A program made the translations under genes and the position numbers. The notes beneath the pieces are model-generated. The model was not told where the DNA came from, did not search any database, and saw nothing but the letters and a program-made list of their open reading frames with translations. Shown piece after piece: positions 14,556-22,672 of a stretch of DNA of 64,000 bases (its first letter is position 1; every line of letters starts with the position of its first letter). Origin of the DNA: Dolomitihabitans soli (GTDB taxonomy: Bacteria; Actinomycetota; Actinomycetes; Streptosporangiales; Streptosporangiaceae); assembly GCF_022213955.1 (NCBI RefSeq), contig NZ_JAKNTW010000009.1, positions 277,580 through 341,579 on the forward strand, read 5' to 3'.

Positions 14556-15535
14556 TAGTGACCCCGGTTCGGCCGCTGACTGAACGCCTGTCCCGCGGCG
14601 GCGGCCAGCCGCAGGTAGGCGGCCCGGGTGGCGGGCCTGAGCCGTACCAGGTCGACCTCCGCGCCCTCCTTCAGGTGCGGGTCGAACGGGACCCTGATCA
14701 CCGTCCGGCAGCGGTGCCCGAAGTGCCGCTCCAGCAGGTCGACGTCCACGTCGGAGCGGGGTTCCACGGCGTTGAGCACCACGATGGCGTTCTTGACCAG
14801 GTCGGCGTGCCCGTGCGCGGTGAGCCAGTCGAGTGTCGCGGCGGCGGAGCTGGCGCCGTCCACGGCGACCAGGCTGACCAGCACGATCTGGTCGGACAGC
14901 TCCAGGGTGGCGCCCATCGCGCCGTGCAGCAGGCCGGTGCCGCAGTCGGTGATGCAGATCGAGTAGTAGCGCTCGATGAGGCTGGCGACGGTCCGGTAGT
15001 CGTCCGCGTTGAAGGCGTCGCTCACGGCCGGGTCGGTGTCGGAGGCGAGCACCTCCAGCCGCGCGGGCGACTGCGAGGTGAAGGCCCGCGCGTCGGCGTA
15101 GCGGGCGATGTGGTCGGCCTCGGCGAGCAGGGTGCGGATGGTCGCGGCCGTCTCCGACTTGACCTTGATGCCGAGGGTGCCGCGGTCGGGGTTGGCGTCC
15201 ACGGCGATCACCCGGTCGCCGCGCAGGGAGGCGAGCGTGTTGCCGAGCGCGGCGGTCGTGGTGGTCTTGCCGACGCCGCCCTTGAGGCTCATCACCGCGA
15301 TCCGGTGGTGACCGGTGGCCACCGGGATCTGGGCCTGGGCGATCAGGGTGCGGCGCTCCAGTTCCGCCGCCGACTCCGCCGGGATGAACCTGCGCCCTGA
15401 CAGCCGCCAGACGACCCGCCGCCAGCCGTTCGCCGGTTCGGGACGCCGGTTGGTGAGCAGGTGTTCCGCGGTCAGCGGGACGCCGTCGGTGTACTCCTCC
15501 GCGGGGGTCTGGATATGGGAAGACGTGTCAGTCAT
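14555..15535 (-). CDS. MinD/ParA-type ATPase with N-terminal extension
   Basis: 326 residues. The deviant Walker A motif K85-GGVGK90-TTT marks the SIMIBI MinD/ParA/Mrp group; VIAVDANPDRG and ITDCGTG follow at the expected spacing for A' and Walker B. About 75 residues precede the ATPase core, which resembles MinD-like proteins linked to actinobacterial secretion or surface systems more than chromosomal ParA. No ParB gene or parS-like cluster is visible nearby. ATG 15535 has AAGGA about a dozen bases upstream. It probably uses ATP-dependent dimerisation to organise a membrane complex with the neighbouring membrane proteins (inferred). Confidence 0.85.
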   Translation of the reverse strand: MTDTSSHIQTPAEEYTDGVPLTAEHLLTNRRPEPANGWRRVVWRLSGRRFIPAESAAELERRTLIAQAQIPVATGHHRIAVMSLKGGVGKTTTTAALGNTLASLRGDRVIAVDANPDRGTLGIKVKSETAATIRTLLAEADHIARYADARAFTSQSPARLEVLASDTDPAVSDAFNADDYRTVASLIERYYSICITDCGTGLLHGAMGATLELSDQIVLVSLVAVDGASSAAATLDWLTAHGHADLVKNAIVVLNAVEPRSDVDVDLLERHFGHRCRTVIRVPFDPHLKEGAEVDLVRLRPATRAAYLRLAAAAGQAFSQRPNRGH

Positions 15536-15557
15536 GGGCCAGAGGTCCTTTCGAAAG

Positions 15558-16925
15558 TCAACAGGTGCTCCAGCGCACCGTCGTGGTGATCGAGTCGTGG
15601 GGTCCGTGCAGCGTCAGCGGCGCGGACGTCGGAGCCGGGGCGCCGCACCACTGGCGGACCCGCAGGGCGCGCACGGTGATCACCCGGGTGGTCCCCTGTT
15701 CGAGCGTTCCGCCGGCCGGGGTCACCTCCAGGCCGGGCGCTGTGATCCGCCATTCCAGCGGGGCGCCCGAGATGGAGAGGGTGATGGTGCCCTGCCCGAA
15801 TTCGTCGAGGGACACGGCCTGCGGGATCGACAGCCGCCCGGTCAGGGTGTCGGGATCGGCGGCTTGCGGGGCCGCCTCCTCGATGGTGGCGGGCCCGAGG
15901 AAGTTCACCCCGGCGAGCAGGCCGAACAGTCCGGCGACCACGACGATCGCGAGTTTGACGGTGGCCGGCCGTACCTGCCTGACCGCGTCCAGGCGCCGGG
16001 TGCGCGGCTCCGCGTGCCGTACGCGCTGGGGTTGGGTGAACTCCTCCGGACGGGCTTCCGGCTCGACGAGGTGGGTGACGGGGGCGCCGAGGAGGGGCGC
16101 GGGCTCGGCGCGGGCCCGCGCCTGGGAGCGCAGCGCGTCGTAGAGGGGGGTGTCCTGGGTGCGGCCGGGGAGGGTGATCCCCGCCGTCGGGATCGAGGCG
16201 GGGTCGGCCGGTTCGGGAAGCACGTCGAGCAGGCGTCGCCGGGTCTCGGCGGGGAGCGGCTCGATCGGCGGGTGGGAGATCATCTGCGGCACGGTGAAGC
16301 GGATGTTGATCGGACGGCGGCAGTCGTGGCACTCGGCCATGTGCGTCAGCAGGGCCATCCGGTCCTCGCCGAACCGCTCGGGCGCCTGCGGGCCCAGGAA
16401 CACCGGGTGGGCGAGCGGCGACAGCGCCGGGCAGGTGGGACGGCCGTGTGTGAGCGAGTCCAAACCGCTGACCAGCGTCTCGATCAGGTCCTGGGTCCTG
16501 GTGGTGAGCCTGCTCGCCTCCTGCACGGGCAGCGCCAGCACATGGGCGAGATCGTCGGCGCCCAGTTCGTGCCGGTACATCAGCCGCAGCGCCTCCGTGC
16601 CCAGCGGGTCCGCGAGCCGCCACGCCCGCCCCAGCAACCGCGCGTCCGGCATGCCCGGCCCCGCGCCCGGCTCGTAGTCGGGCCCGTGCCGCCCGAGACA
16701 GTCGTTCCGCAGTACGGCGAGCAGCCGCGCGCGGGGGGTGACCGTCTCCACCTGGACATCCCGCGTCAGGCAGGTGACCAGGGCCGAGCCGACCGAGGTC
16801 ACCGCCTGCCCGGGGTCCAGATGGTGACGTGCGTAGTCCATCAGGTGCGCGCCGTGCGCGCTCACCCACTCCGCTCCCCGGCCAGGGCCGAGAACCAGGT
16901 TCCCGGATCCGGTCGGCGCGCTCAT
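15558..16925 (-). CDS. membrane-tethered degenerate sigma-factor-like protein with extracellular beta domain
   Basis: 455 residues in an unusual arrangement. Residues about 28-80 resemble ECF sigma region 2 (ending ARLLAVLRNDCLG). Residues about 110-155 resemble region 4 (LRLMYRHELGADDLAHVLAL, then a second helix). A HxxxCxxC zinc-anti-sigma-like motif (HMAECHDC) follows near 200. One membrane helix (VKLAIVVVAGLFGLLAGVNFL, about 322-342) leads to a roughly 110-residue BACON/Ig-like beta domain ending in Cys. It could sense the envelope and act on transcription, or be a repurposed scaffold. The ATG overlaps the upstream stop (ATGA, 16922-16925). The apparent extension to 17525 is a shadow of that upstream gene. 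Confidence 0.75.
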   Translation of the reverse strand: MSAPTGSGNLVLGPGRGAEWVSAHGAHLMDYARHHLDPGQAVTSVGSALVTCLTRDVQVETVTPRARLLAVLRNDCLGRHGPDYEPGAGPGMPDARLLGRAWRLADPLGTEALRLMYRHELGADDLAHVLALPVQEASRLTTRTQDLIETLVSGLDSLTHGRPTCPALSPLAHPVFLGPQAPERFGEDRMALLTHMAECHDCRRPINIRFTVPQMISHPPIEPLPAETRRRLLDVLPEPADPASIPTAGITLPGRTQDTPLYDALRSQARARAEPAPLLGAPVTHLVEPEARPEEFTQPQRVRHAEPRTRRLDAVRQVRPATVKLAIVVVAGLFGLLAGVNFLGPATIEEAAPQAADPDTLTGRLSIPQAVSLDEFGQGTITLSISGAPLEWRITAPGLEVTPAGGTLEQGTTRVITVRALRVRQWCGAPAPTSAPLTLHGPHDSITTTVRWSTC

Positions 16926-18142
16926 GTGCCGGTGATCCCGTCGGGTCGCGGTTCGATCTGCCCGGGATCGCGTACCTCGACCTCCACCTCCTGGTCGGGC
17001 AGCCCGGTGAACTTCGTCCAGTTGCTGGGCTGGCCCTGGGCGGGGTCGGCGAGCAGCCAGCGGATGAAGGCCGGCCACAGGCACGAGTCGCGCGGGATGA
17101 CGCCGGTGGGGAGGGGCGCCCGGGTGCTCGGCCGGCTGTCCGGCGACCTGAGCTGTCGCAGGTCGGCGGCCGTGTAGTTCTTGCACTTGGGAGTGCCGGG
17201 CGGGGCGACGGTCAGGTCCCAGACGCCGTTCTTGTCGAGGTACCGCGTCGTGCCGTCCATGCCCAGCGCTTGGTACGCCCGCCGCAGGAGTTCGGGGTCG
17301 CGGAAGACCGGCAGATCGTCGGTCGGCGGCCGGGTCGTCGTCCTCGTCGGGGTGGCGGTTCTGGACCCGGTCAGGGTGGGGACGGGGGTGAGCGTCTGCC
17401 TGCCGGAGGGGTACGGCGTGGCGGTCACGGTCGTGGTGGGCGCCGGGCAGGAGGGGCCGGTCGCCTCGGGGCCGGAGGGGCGGAGGGCGGGGCCGACCAG
17501 CGCGCCCGACGGCGCGCGCACGCATCCCGGCGGGCCGGCCGAGGATGTCGGGGCCGGATCGACCGGCTCGCCGGGATCAGGGTCACCGGGCTCGGGCAGC
17601 GGCTCCTGGTCGGGCGGCTGCTGGTCGGGCGGCAGGGTGTCATCGGGCGACGGGGTCGCGCCGGGCTCCTGGTCGGGCGGTGCTTGATCGGGCGGCGTCT
17701 CATCGGGAGGCGTCTCATCGGGCGGCCAGGTCTCGTCCGGTGGCAGGGTCTCGTCCGGCTGGGGCTCCGGCAGGGGGACCGGGGGGTTGACCTCGCCGGA
17801 CGGGGGGATGTCGTCCGGTGCGCCGGGGTCCGGGGCCGGCTCCGTGGGAGTCTCCTGGGCGGCGCCCGCTCCCAGCACCGGCAGGGGGGTGCAGTCGCCG
17901 CCCTGCGACGCGATGGCCCGTCCGTCCCCGGTGGTCACCATGCAGATCGTGATCTTGTCGCCGGTGGCGGGCACGGTGTCCGGAGTGTCCACCTGGTACG
18001 TTCCCGCGGCCAGGCGCATCGTCTCGTTCCGCACCGGTTCGTCGGACCCGCCGGCGACGAGACCGCCCACCCCGGCCCCGACCCCGAAGACGCCGACCGC
18101 CACAGCCCCGGTGATCACCGTGGCGCGTGAGGGCTTCAACAT
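16922..18142 (-). CDS. secreted proline/aspartate-rich protein, operon leader gene
   Basis: 406 residues: an N-terminal hydrophobic segment (about 8-30), a small domain with two Cys, a long PPDE/TPPDE-type acidic proline-rich stalk (about 100-200), a second Cys-containing Thr/Pro linker, and a folded C-terminal domain of about 130 residues (FRDPELLRRAYQALGMDG onward). I do not recognise the family. ATG 18142 has GAGGAGG eight bases upstream, the strongest ribosome-binding site of the run, so this is probably the first gene of the six-gene operon. It is predicted to be exported or anchored and to span the wall. Confidence 0.78.
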   Translation of the reverse strand: MLKPSRATVITGAVAVGVFGVGAGVGGLVAGGSDEPVRNETMRLAAGTYQVDTPDTVPATGDKITICMVTTGDGRAIASQGGDCTPLPVLGAGAAQETPTEPAPDPGAPDDIPPSGEVNPPVPLPEPQPDETLPPDETWPPDETPPDETPPDQAPPDQEPGATPSPDDTLPPDQQPPDQEPLPEPGDPDPGEPVDPAPTSSAGPPGCVRAPSGALVGPALRPSGPEATGPSCPAPTTTVTATPYPSGRQTLTPVPTLTGSRTATPTRTTTRPPTDDLPVFRDPELLRRAYQALGMDGTTRYLDKNGVWDLTVAPPGTPKCKNYTAADLRQLRSPDSRPSTRAPLPTGVIPRDSCLWPAFIRWLLADPAQGQPSNWTKFTGLPDQEVEVEVRDPGQIEPRPDGITGT

Positions 18143-18991
18143 GACCGTGCCTCCTCAGGAAGGTGGAGCCGCTTTCCGAAAGGCGCGCCGACCGATGGGG
18201 TGACAGCCACCGAACCGGTCCCGGACCGTATCCGCCGCCGTCGATTGAATGCCACGAACCTCTTCGGTTCCCAGTCCGGCGGCGGGTCAGGTCGGGGTCT
18301 TCGCCGGGGTGCCGGGAGCGGAGTAGAGGAGCGGTCAGAGGAATGCTCGGGTACGGCCTCCCAGGGAGCGGGCAGCCATAGAGGCGTGCCCGGTAAATCC
18401 GCCGCGTACCCAGACATAAAACCTGATATTAGACTGCTGATTATCTGTTGGGAAGGCAGTGAATCCTGAGACTGTTCTGGGTATATATCTGTCGCTATAT
18501 GGTCTATCCGAAACCTTCCATTTCAAGATCATCTTGTCTCGACGGTCCTCCTCCGCAGCCTGGCGCCGGGGGTCGGATCCGGCGCGGGCGAGGCGCGAAT
18601 CCCCCGCCGGGTCGCCTCCGGGCGCGAATCCCGCGCGCCGGAGGGTGGCGTCGCGGGGATACCCGTCGCTCCGCCGTACGGCATGCGGGGCCTTGTGGTG
18701 GTGTGCGGGGGCGGGGTGGTGGCCGGTGGCTGGGGACGGGAGAAATCCGAAGAAGGTTTGTGCTCGCGGTGCTTTGGAGAGCCCGCCGTTCACTGTGCGT
18801 TCGCCATCGGTTCCCCTTTGTCGAGGGTTTCATGCATCAATGAGAAGGCAAATCGGCCCGGGTTTCTGCTTTCGTTGGGCGGCTCTCCGAAGAACCCCTG
18901 GCCGCCCCGAACCACTCACCTTCTCTTCGACTTGTCAAGGGCGTAGTTTGGCGAAAGAACTCTCCCACCAGCTCACCAGGCGTTTAAACAG
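18143..18991. other. long intergenic region with AT-rich core
   Basis: About 850 bp between two divergent operons. No frame here has family-like sequence. Bases 18411-18540 are markedly AT-rich for this genome (for example GTATATATCTGTCGCTATATG) and probably hold the promoter of the minus-strand six-gene operon. The rest is GC-rich without recognisable structure. Confidence 0.5.
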
Positions 18992-19022
18992 TTGACCTCA
19001 ACATGACTTGAGGTCGTATCGT
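18992..19022 (+). promoter_or_regulatory. SoxR-type (MerR-family) promoter and operator
   Basis: A -35 element TTGACC (18992-18997) and -10 TATCGT (19017-19022) are separated by exactly 19 bp, the overlong spacing typical of MerR-family promoters. The spacer is centred on the near-palindrome ACCTCAACATGACTTGAGGT (18995-19014), with 7-bp perfect outer arms. This closely follows the known SoxR box. It should drive the ABC exporter that starts about 45 bp downstream. No soxR gene is in the window; the regulator would act in trans. Confidence 0.75.
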
Positions 19023-19065
19023 CACCTCGTGTGGCCGAGCCGCCGACCCGATGACGAGGTGTGAG

Positions 19066-20943
19066 ATGGACATGGAAGTGACTGCGTGGAACTCGCTGTA
19101 CCACGCGATGCACGCGCAACAGGACCGGCGGCCCTTCAGTAAGGCCACCCTGCTGCGGATAGCCCGGTTCGCCCGGCCGCACCGCGCGATGCTGTGGAAG
19201 TTCCTGCTGCTCAGCGTGGTGATGGCGGTCCTGGCCGTGGCGACGCCCGTGTTGGCCGGCCGGGTGGTCGACGCGATCGTCGCCGGGGCCGCGTTCGACG
19301 TCGTGGCGGGACTCGCGGGGATCATCGCGGTCATCGCGCTGGCGGAGGCCGGGCTCGGGCTGCTGACCCGCTGGCTGTCCGCGAGCCTCGGCGAGGGGCT
19401 GATCCTCGACCTGCGCACGGCGGTGTTCGACCACGTGCAGCGGATGCCGATCGCGTTCTTCACCAGGACGCGGACCGGCGCGCTGGTCAGCCGGTTGAAC
19501 AACGACGTGATCGGCGCGCAGCGGGCCTTCAGCGACACCCTGTCCGGGGTGGTGAGCAACATCGTGATGCTCGGCCTCACCCTGGTCGTGATGGTGCAGA
19601 TCTCCTGGCAGATCACCCTGCTCGCGCTCGTCCTGCTGCCGATCTTCGTGTTCCCCGCCCGGCGGATGGGCACCAGGCTGGCCCGGCTGGAGCGGGAGGC
19701 CGCCAACCACAACGCCACGATGAGCACCCAGATGACCGAGCGGTTCTCCGCGCCGGGGGCGACCCTGGTGAAGCTGTTCGGCCGTCCGAAGCGGGAGTCG
19801 GCGGAGTTCGCCGCGCGGGCGCGCCGGGTGCGTGACATCGGCGTGCGCACGGCGATGGTGCAGTCGGTGTTCATCACCGCGCTCACGCTCGTCTCGGCGC
19901 TGGCCCTCGCCCTCGTCTACGGCCTCGGCGGCTTCTACGCGCTGCGCGGGCAGCTCGACCCCGGGGCCGTGGTGACGCTGGCGTTCCTGCTCACCCGCCT
20001 CTACGCGCCGCTGACCTCGCTGGCCAGCGCCCGGGTGGAGGTCATGAGCGCGCTGGTGAGCTTCGAGCGGGTCTTCGAGATCCTCGACCTGAAGCCGCTG
20101 ATCACCGAGAAGGAGGACGCGAAGCGGGTGCCGGACGGCCCGGTGTCGGTGGAGCTCGACGGAGTCAGGTTCGGCTACCCGTCGGCGGACAAGGTGTCAC
20201 TCGCGTCGCTGGAGGAGGTGGCGCAACTCGACAGCCGCGGCGGCGTCGAGGTGCTGCACGAGGTGTCCTTCACCGCCGAACCCGGCCAGATGGTGGCGCT
20301 GGTCGGCTCGTCGGGCGCGGGCAAGTCGACGATCGCCCAGCTCGTCCCCAGGCTCTACGACGTCGAGGCCGGCGCCGTACGGCTGGCGGGGGTGGACGTG
20401 CGCGACCTGTCCGCCGACTCGGTGCGCGAGACGCTCGGCATGGTGACCCAGGACGGCCATCTGTTCCACGAGTCCATCCGCGACAACCTGCTGCTCGCCC
20501 GGCCGGAGGCGGACGAGGAGGCCCTCTGGGAGGTGTTGCGCCGGGCGAGGCTCGACACGCTCATCGCGTCGCTGCCCGACGGCCTCGACACCGTCGTCGG
20601 CGAGCGCGGCTACCGGCTCTCCGGCGGCGAACGCCAGCGGCTGACGATCGCGCGGCTGCTGCTGGCCCAGCCGCGAGTGGTGATCCTCGACGAGGCCACC
20701 GCGCACCTCGACTCCACCTCCGAGGCCGCCGTGCAGGAGGCGCTGGGGGAGGCCCTGGCCGGCCGTACCGCCGTGGTGATCGCGCACCGGCTGTCCACCG
20801 TCAGGGCGGCCGACCTCATCCTGGTGATCGAGGACGGCCGGGTCGTCGAGCGCGGCACCCACACCGAGCTGATCGCGGCGGGCGGCCGGTACGAGGAGCT
20901 TTACCGCACCCAGTTCGACCAGCCCGTTACCGCCCAGACCTGA
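19066..20943 (+). CDS. ABC exporter, fused membrane and ATPase domains
   Basis: A half-size exporter of 625 residues: six membrane helices (about 35-315) followed by an ATPase domain with Walker A GSSGAGKST, signature LSGGERQR, Walker B VVILDEATAHLD and the H-loop IAHRLS. It would act as a homodimer exporting lipids, drugs or other small hydrophobic compounds. ATG 19066 is preferred because GAGG lies six bases upstream; ATG 19051 in the same frame lacks one. The preceding SoxR-type promoter suggests induction by redox-active compounds. Established knowledge: the Streptomyces SoxR regulon includes an ABC transporter gene. A strong hairpin follows. Confidence 0.9.
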   Translation: MDMEVTAWNSLYHAMHAQQDRRPFSKATLLRIARFARPHRAMLWKFLLLSVVMAVLAVATPVLAGRVVDAIVAGAAFDVVAGLAGIIAVIALAEAGLGLLTRWLSASLGEGLILDLRTAVFDHVQRMPIAFFTRTRTGALVSRLNNDVIGAQRAFSDTLSGVVSNIVMLGLTLVVMVQISWQITLLALVLLPIFVFPARRMGTRLARLEREAANHNATMSTQMTERFSAPGATLVKLFGRPKRESAEFAARARRVRDIGVRTAMVQSVFITALTLVSALALALVYGLGGFYALRGQLDPGAVVTLAFLLTRLYAPLTSLASARVEVMSALVSFERVFEILDLKPLITEKEDAKRVPDGPVSVELDGVRFGYPSADKVSLASLEEVAQLDSRGGVEVLHEVSFTAEPGQMVALVGSSGAGKSTIAQLVPRLYDVEAGAVRLAGVDVRDLSADSVRETLGMVTQDGHLFHESIRDNLLLARPEADEEALWEVLRRARLDTLIASLPDGLDTVVGERGYRLSGGERQRLTIARLLLAQPRVVILDEATAHLDSTSEAAVQEALGEALAGRTAVVIAHRLSTVRAADLILVIEDGRVVERGTHTELIAAGGRYEELYRTQFDQPVTAQT

Positions 20944-20968
20944 CGATTCACCACCAGCCGGTGGATCC

Positions 20969-21017
20969 AGTCGTGCACCGGAAGGGTCGGTCATGCGGAC
21001 CCTTTCGGTGCACGACT
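20969..21017. terminator. bidirectional hairpin terminator
   Basis: A 20-bp stem (20969-20988 with 20998-21017, one G-T wobble) and a 9-base loop lie between the convergent ABC exporter and acetoacetate-decarboxylase-like genes. There is no long T run, as is common in high-GC actinomycetes. Confidence 0.8.
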
Positions 21018-21053
21018 CCTGCGTACCGGCCCATGAGGCCGGGCGGACGGCGA

Positions 21054-21845
21054 TCAGTGGTCGAGGATGTGCAGGTCGTTGACCGTGTAGGACAGCGAGG
21101 CGCGAAAGCCCATGCCGGTGCGTACGGGAGCCAGGTCGGCGAGTTCCTCACCGCGGGCGGGAAGGAAGGTCAGCTCGCCGGCCCCGACCCAGGCGTTGTC
21201 GACGCGCAGGTCGTCGAACACGGCCATCACCAACTCGTGTACGGCGGGCTTGTCGTGCAGGCCGGCGCTGAGGCGGGGGAAGTGGCGCAGGTTGACCGTG
21301 GGGCGGGTCATCAGGGATGCCGCGTCGGGAACGGGCTGGTCCAGGGTGACGAGGGCCTCGGCGATGTGTTGCCCGGCGGTCGAGGCGGTGGCGGCGAACC
21401 GGCCGCCGGGGCCGACCTGCGGCGTGGCCGGTCCTGACGTGGCGAAGGCCCTGGTCTGGTGCACGGCTCCGAGCTTCTTGGGAAAGCCCTGGATCCATCC
21501 GCGGGCCAGCGCCGAGTCGTTGTCGACGTAGATGTACGGGCACCAGGAGACGGGTGTGTCCTGCCACAGCGCGTCGATGAGGACCATGAATTCGCGGTAC
21601 TGGCTGCGTACCGGGTCGAGGTAGCCCTCGTCAGCGGCGGAGAACTGCCAGTCGATGAACATGGCGGTGCCGTGGCCGGGCGCGGACGGATCCGGGCTCA
21701 GGCCCGGCGGCAGGGTGGCGGTCGCGGCCTCGGGAGTGGTCCAGAACTCCACCCCGATCACGTCGCCGGCGTAGTGCCAGGGGGGCGCGGGGGCCAGGCC
21801 GGCCTCGCCGCGCGGGGACAGGGGCAGGGTGTAGCCGTGCAGCAT
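21054..21845 (-). CDS. acetoacetate decarboxylase-like protein
   Basis: 263 residues similar to the acetoacetate decarboxylase superfamily ([20 protein letters not shown], then [32 protein letters not shown]). The GFPKK segment corresponds to the region around the Schiff-base lysine of the family, but many family members are not decarboxylases, so the reaction is unsure. ATG 21845 is the first start downstream of the operator region; the long extension to 22337 is a shadow of the TetR gene. It is divergent from that TetR gene, with GTTTCG-rich operators between, so it is probably its target. Confidence 0.8.
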   Translation of the reverse strand: MLHGYTLPLSPRGEAGLAPAPPWHYAGDVIGVEFWTTPEAATATLPPGLSPDPSAPGHGTAMFIDWQFSAADEGYLDPVRSQYREFMVLIDALWQDTPVSWCPYIYVDNDSALARGWIQGFPKKLGAVHQTRAFATSGPATPQVGPGGRFAATASTAGQHIAEALVTLDQPVPDAASLMTRPTVNLRHFPRLSAGLHDKPAVHELVMAVFDDLRVDNAWVGAGELTFLPARGEELADLAPVRTGMGFRASLSYTVNDLHILDH

Positions 21846-21862
21846 GATTGGCTCCGAATGGG

Positions 21863-21935
21863 ACGATACGTTTCGTTTCGTTTCGAGCGTAGCGCAGGTT
21901 GCCGAGAAATGAAACGGGTCGTATCGTTTCGTTTC
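21863..21935. promoter_or_regulatory. TetR operator region between divergent genes
   Basis: Two related sites. The first, 21863-21885, carries GATACGTTTCGTTTCG. The second is an inverted repeat with arms 21906-21916 and 21925-21935 (GAAATGAAACG with CGTTTCGTTTC, one mismatch) directly against the TetR start codon. The shared core ATCGTTTCGT also occurs beside the TetR gene at 48 kb. Binding would repress both the TetR gene and the decarboxylase-like gene. Confidence 0.65.
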
Positions 21936-22493
21936 ATGAGCGACGAGACCCCGGGCCCGCGCGGAGCCGCCCGCATCCACCAGGCCGCCCGCGAGGTCCT
22001 GGCCGGGCGCGGTTATTCCGCGCTCACCATGGAGGCGGTCGCGGCCGCCGCGGGCGTGGGCAAGTCGACCATCTACCGGTGGTGGCCGAACAAGGAGGCA
22101 CTGCTGGCCGACGCGCTGGCCGAGGTGTTCAAGGGCGAGGAGATTCCCGACCTCGGCGACACCCGAGCCGAACTGCGCCGGGCCGTGGACATGACCATGG
22201 ACAACTACGCCGACGCCGGCCTGGCCATCGCGCTGCCCGCGCTGGCCGCCGACCTGGCCCGGCACCCCGAACTGCTGGCCCGGTTCCGCGAGGTGTTCCT
22301 GTGGCGCAAGCGCGGCAACATCGCCGCCGCGCTGCACCGCGGCGTCGACCGCGGCGACCTGCCCGCCACCCTCGACACTGACCTGATCCAGGACCTGTGG
22401 GCGGGCACCATCATGTACCGCAGGCTCATGACCGGCGGACCGCTGGACGACGACCTGGCCGAGCGCCTGGTCCAGCTCGCCTTCAAGGTCTAG
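21936..22493 (+). CDS. TetR family regulator
   Basis: 185 residues. The helix-turn-helix is [23 protein letters not shown] (about residues 30-52); the C-terminal ligand domain is all-helical and ends [11 protein letters not shown] 21936 starts three bases after the operator arm, with no room for a normal ribosome-binding site, so a leaderless transcript is possible. It probably represses itself and the divergent acetoacetate-decarboxylase-like gene. The TIYRWWP recognition helix is shared with the TetR at 48329-48928. Confidence 0.88.
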   Translation: MSDETPGPRGAARIHQAAREVLAGRGYSALTMEAVAAAAGVGKSTIYRWWPNKEALLADALAEVFKGEEIPDLGDTRAELRRAVDMTMDNYADAGLAIALPALAADLARHPELLARFREVFLWRKRGNIAAALHRGVDRGDLPATLDTDLIQDLWAGTIMYRRLMTGGPLDDDLAERLVQLAFKV

Positions 22494-22512
22494 GCGGCGT
22501 CGCGCTGCTTAG

Positions 22513-22603
22513 TGCGGTGTCCAGTAACGTTCACCGGCTCCAGGAGCCGTGATCGCCGAGGCCGGAGCCGCTTGGACCCCGGCGAAGGTTTGTGGACACC
22601 GCA
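22513..22603. mobile_element. 91-bp MITE
   Basis: Perfect 11-bp terminal inverted repeats (TGCGGTGTCCA at 22513-22523 and its complement at 22593-22603) are flanked by perfect 4-bp direct repeats TTAG (22509-22512 and 22604-22607). The inside is non-coding with a small hairpin (CGGCTCC/GGAGCCG). TTAG fits the YTAR target duplication known for the IS701 family, and some IS5-family groups also use such sites. The parent element is not in this window. It lies between the convergent TetR and MFS genes. Confidence 0.8.
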
Positions 22604-22672
22604 TTAGGTGACGTCGCGCTGCTCAGGTGACGTCGCGCTCAGGACTGATCACTGGCTCTGGGCGCCGAACCG

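Noticed and set aside
14555-15535. Plasmid or chromosome partition (ParA) function
   Set aside because: No ParB gene, no parS-like repeats and no replication gene nearby; operon partners are membrane and secreted proteins.
16926-17525. 200-residue extension of the sigma-like protein
   Set aside because: Arg/Pro-rich shadow of the overlapping proline-rich gene; ATG 16925 with an ATGA overlap is the logical start.
18459-18995. 178-codon plus-strand frame in the long intergenic region
   Set aside because: No ribosome-binding site, mixed composition and no recognisable motif; it crosses an AT-rich promoter-like zone.
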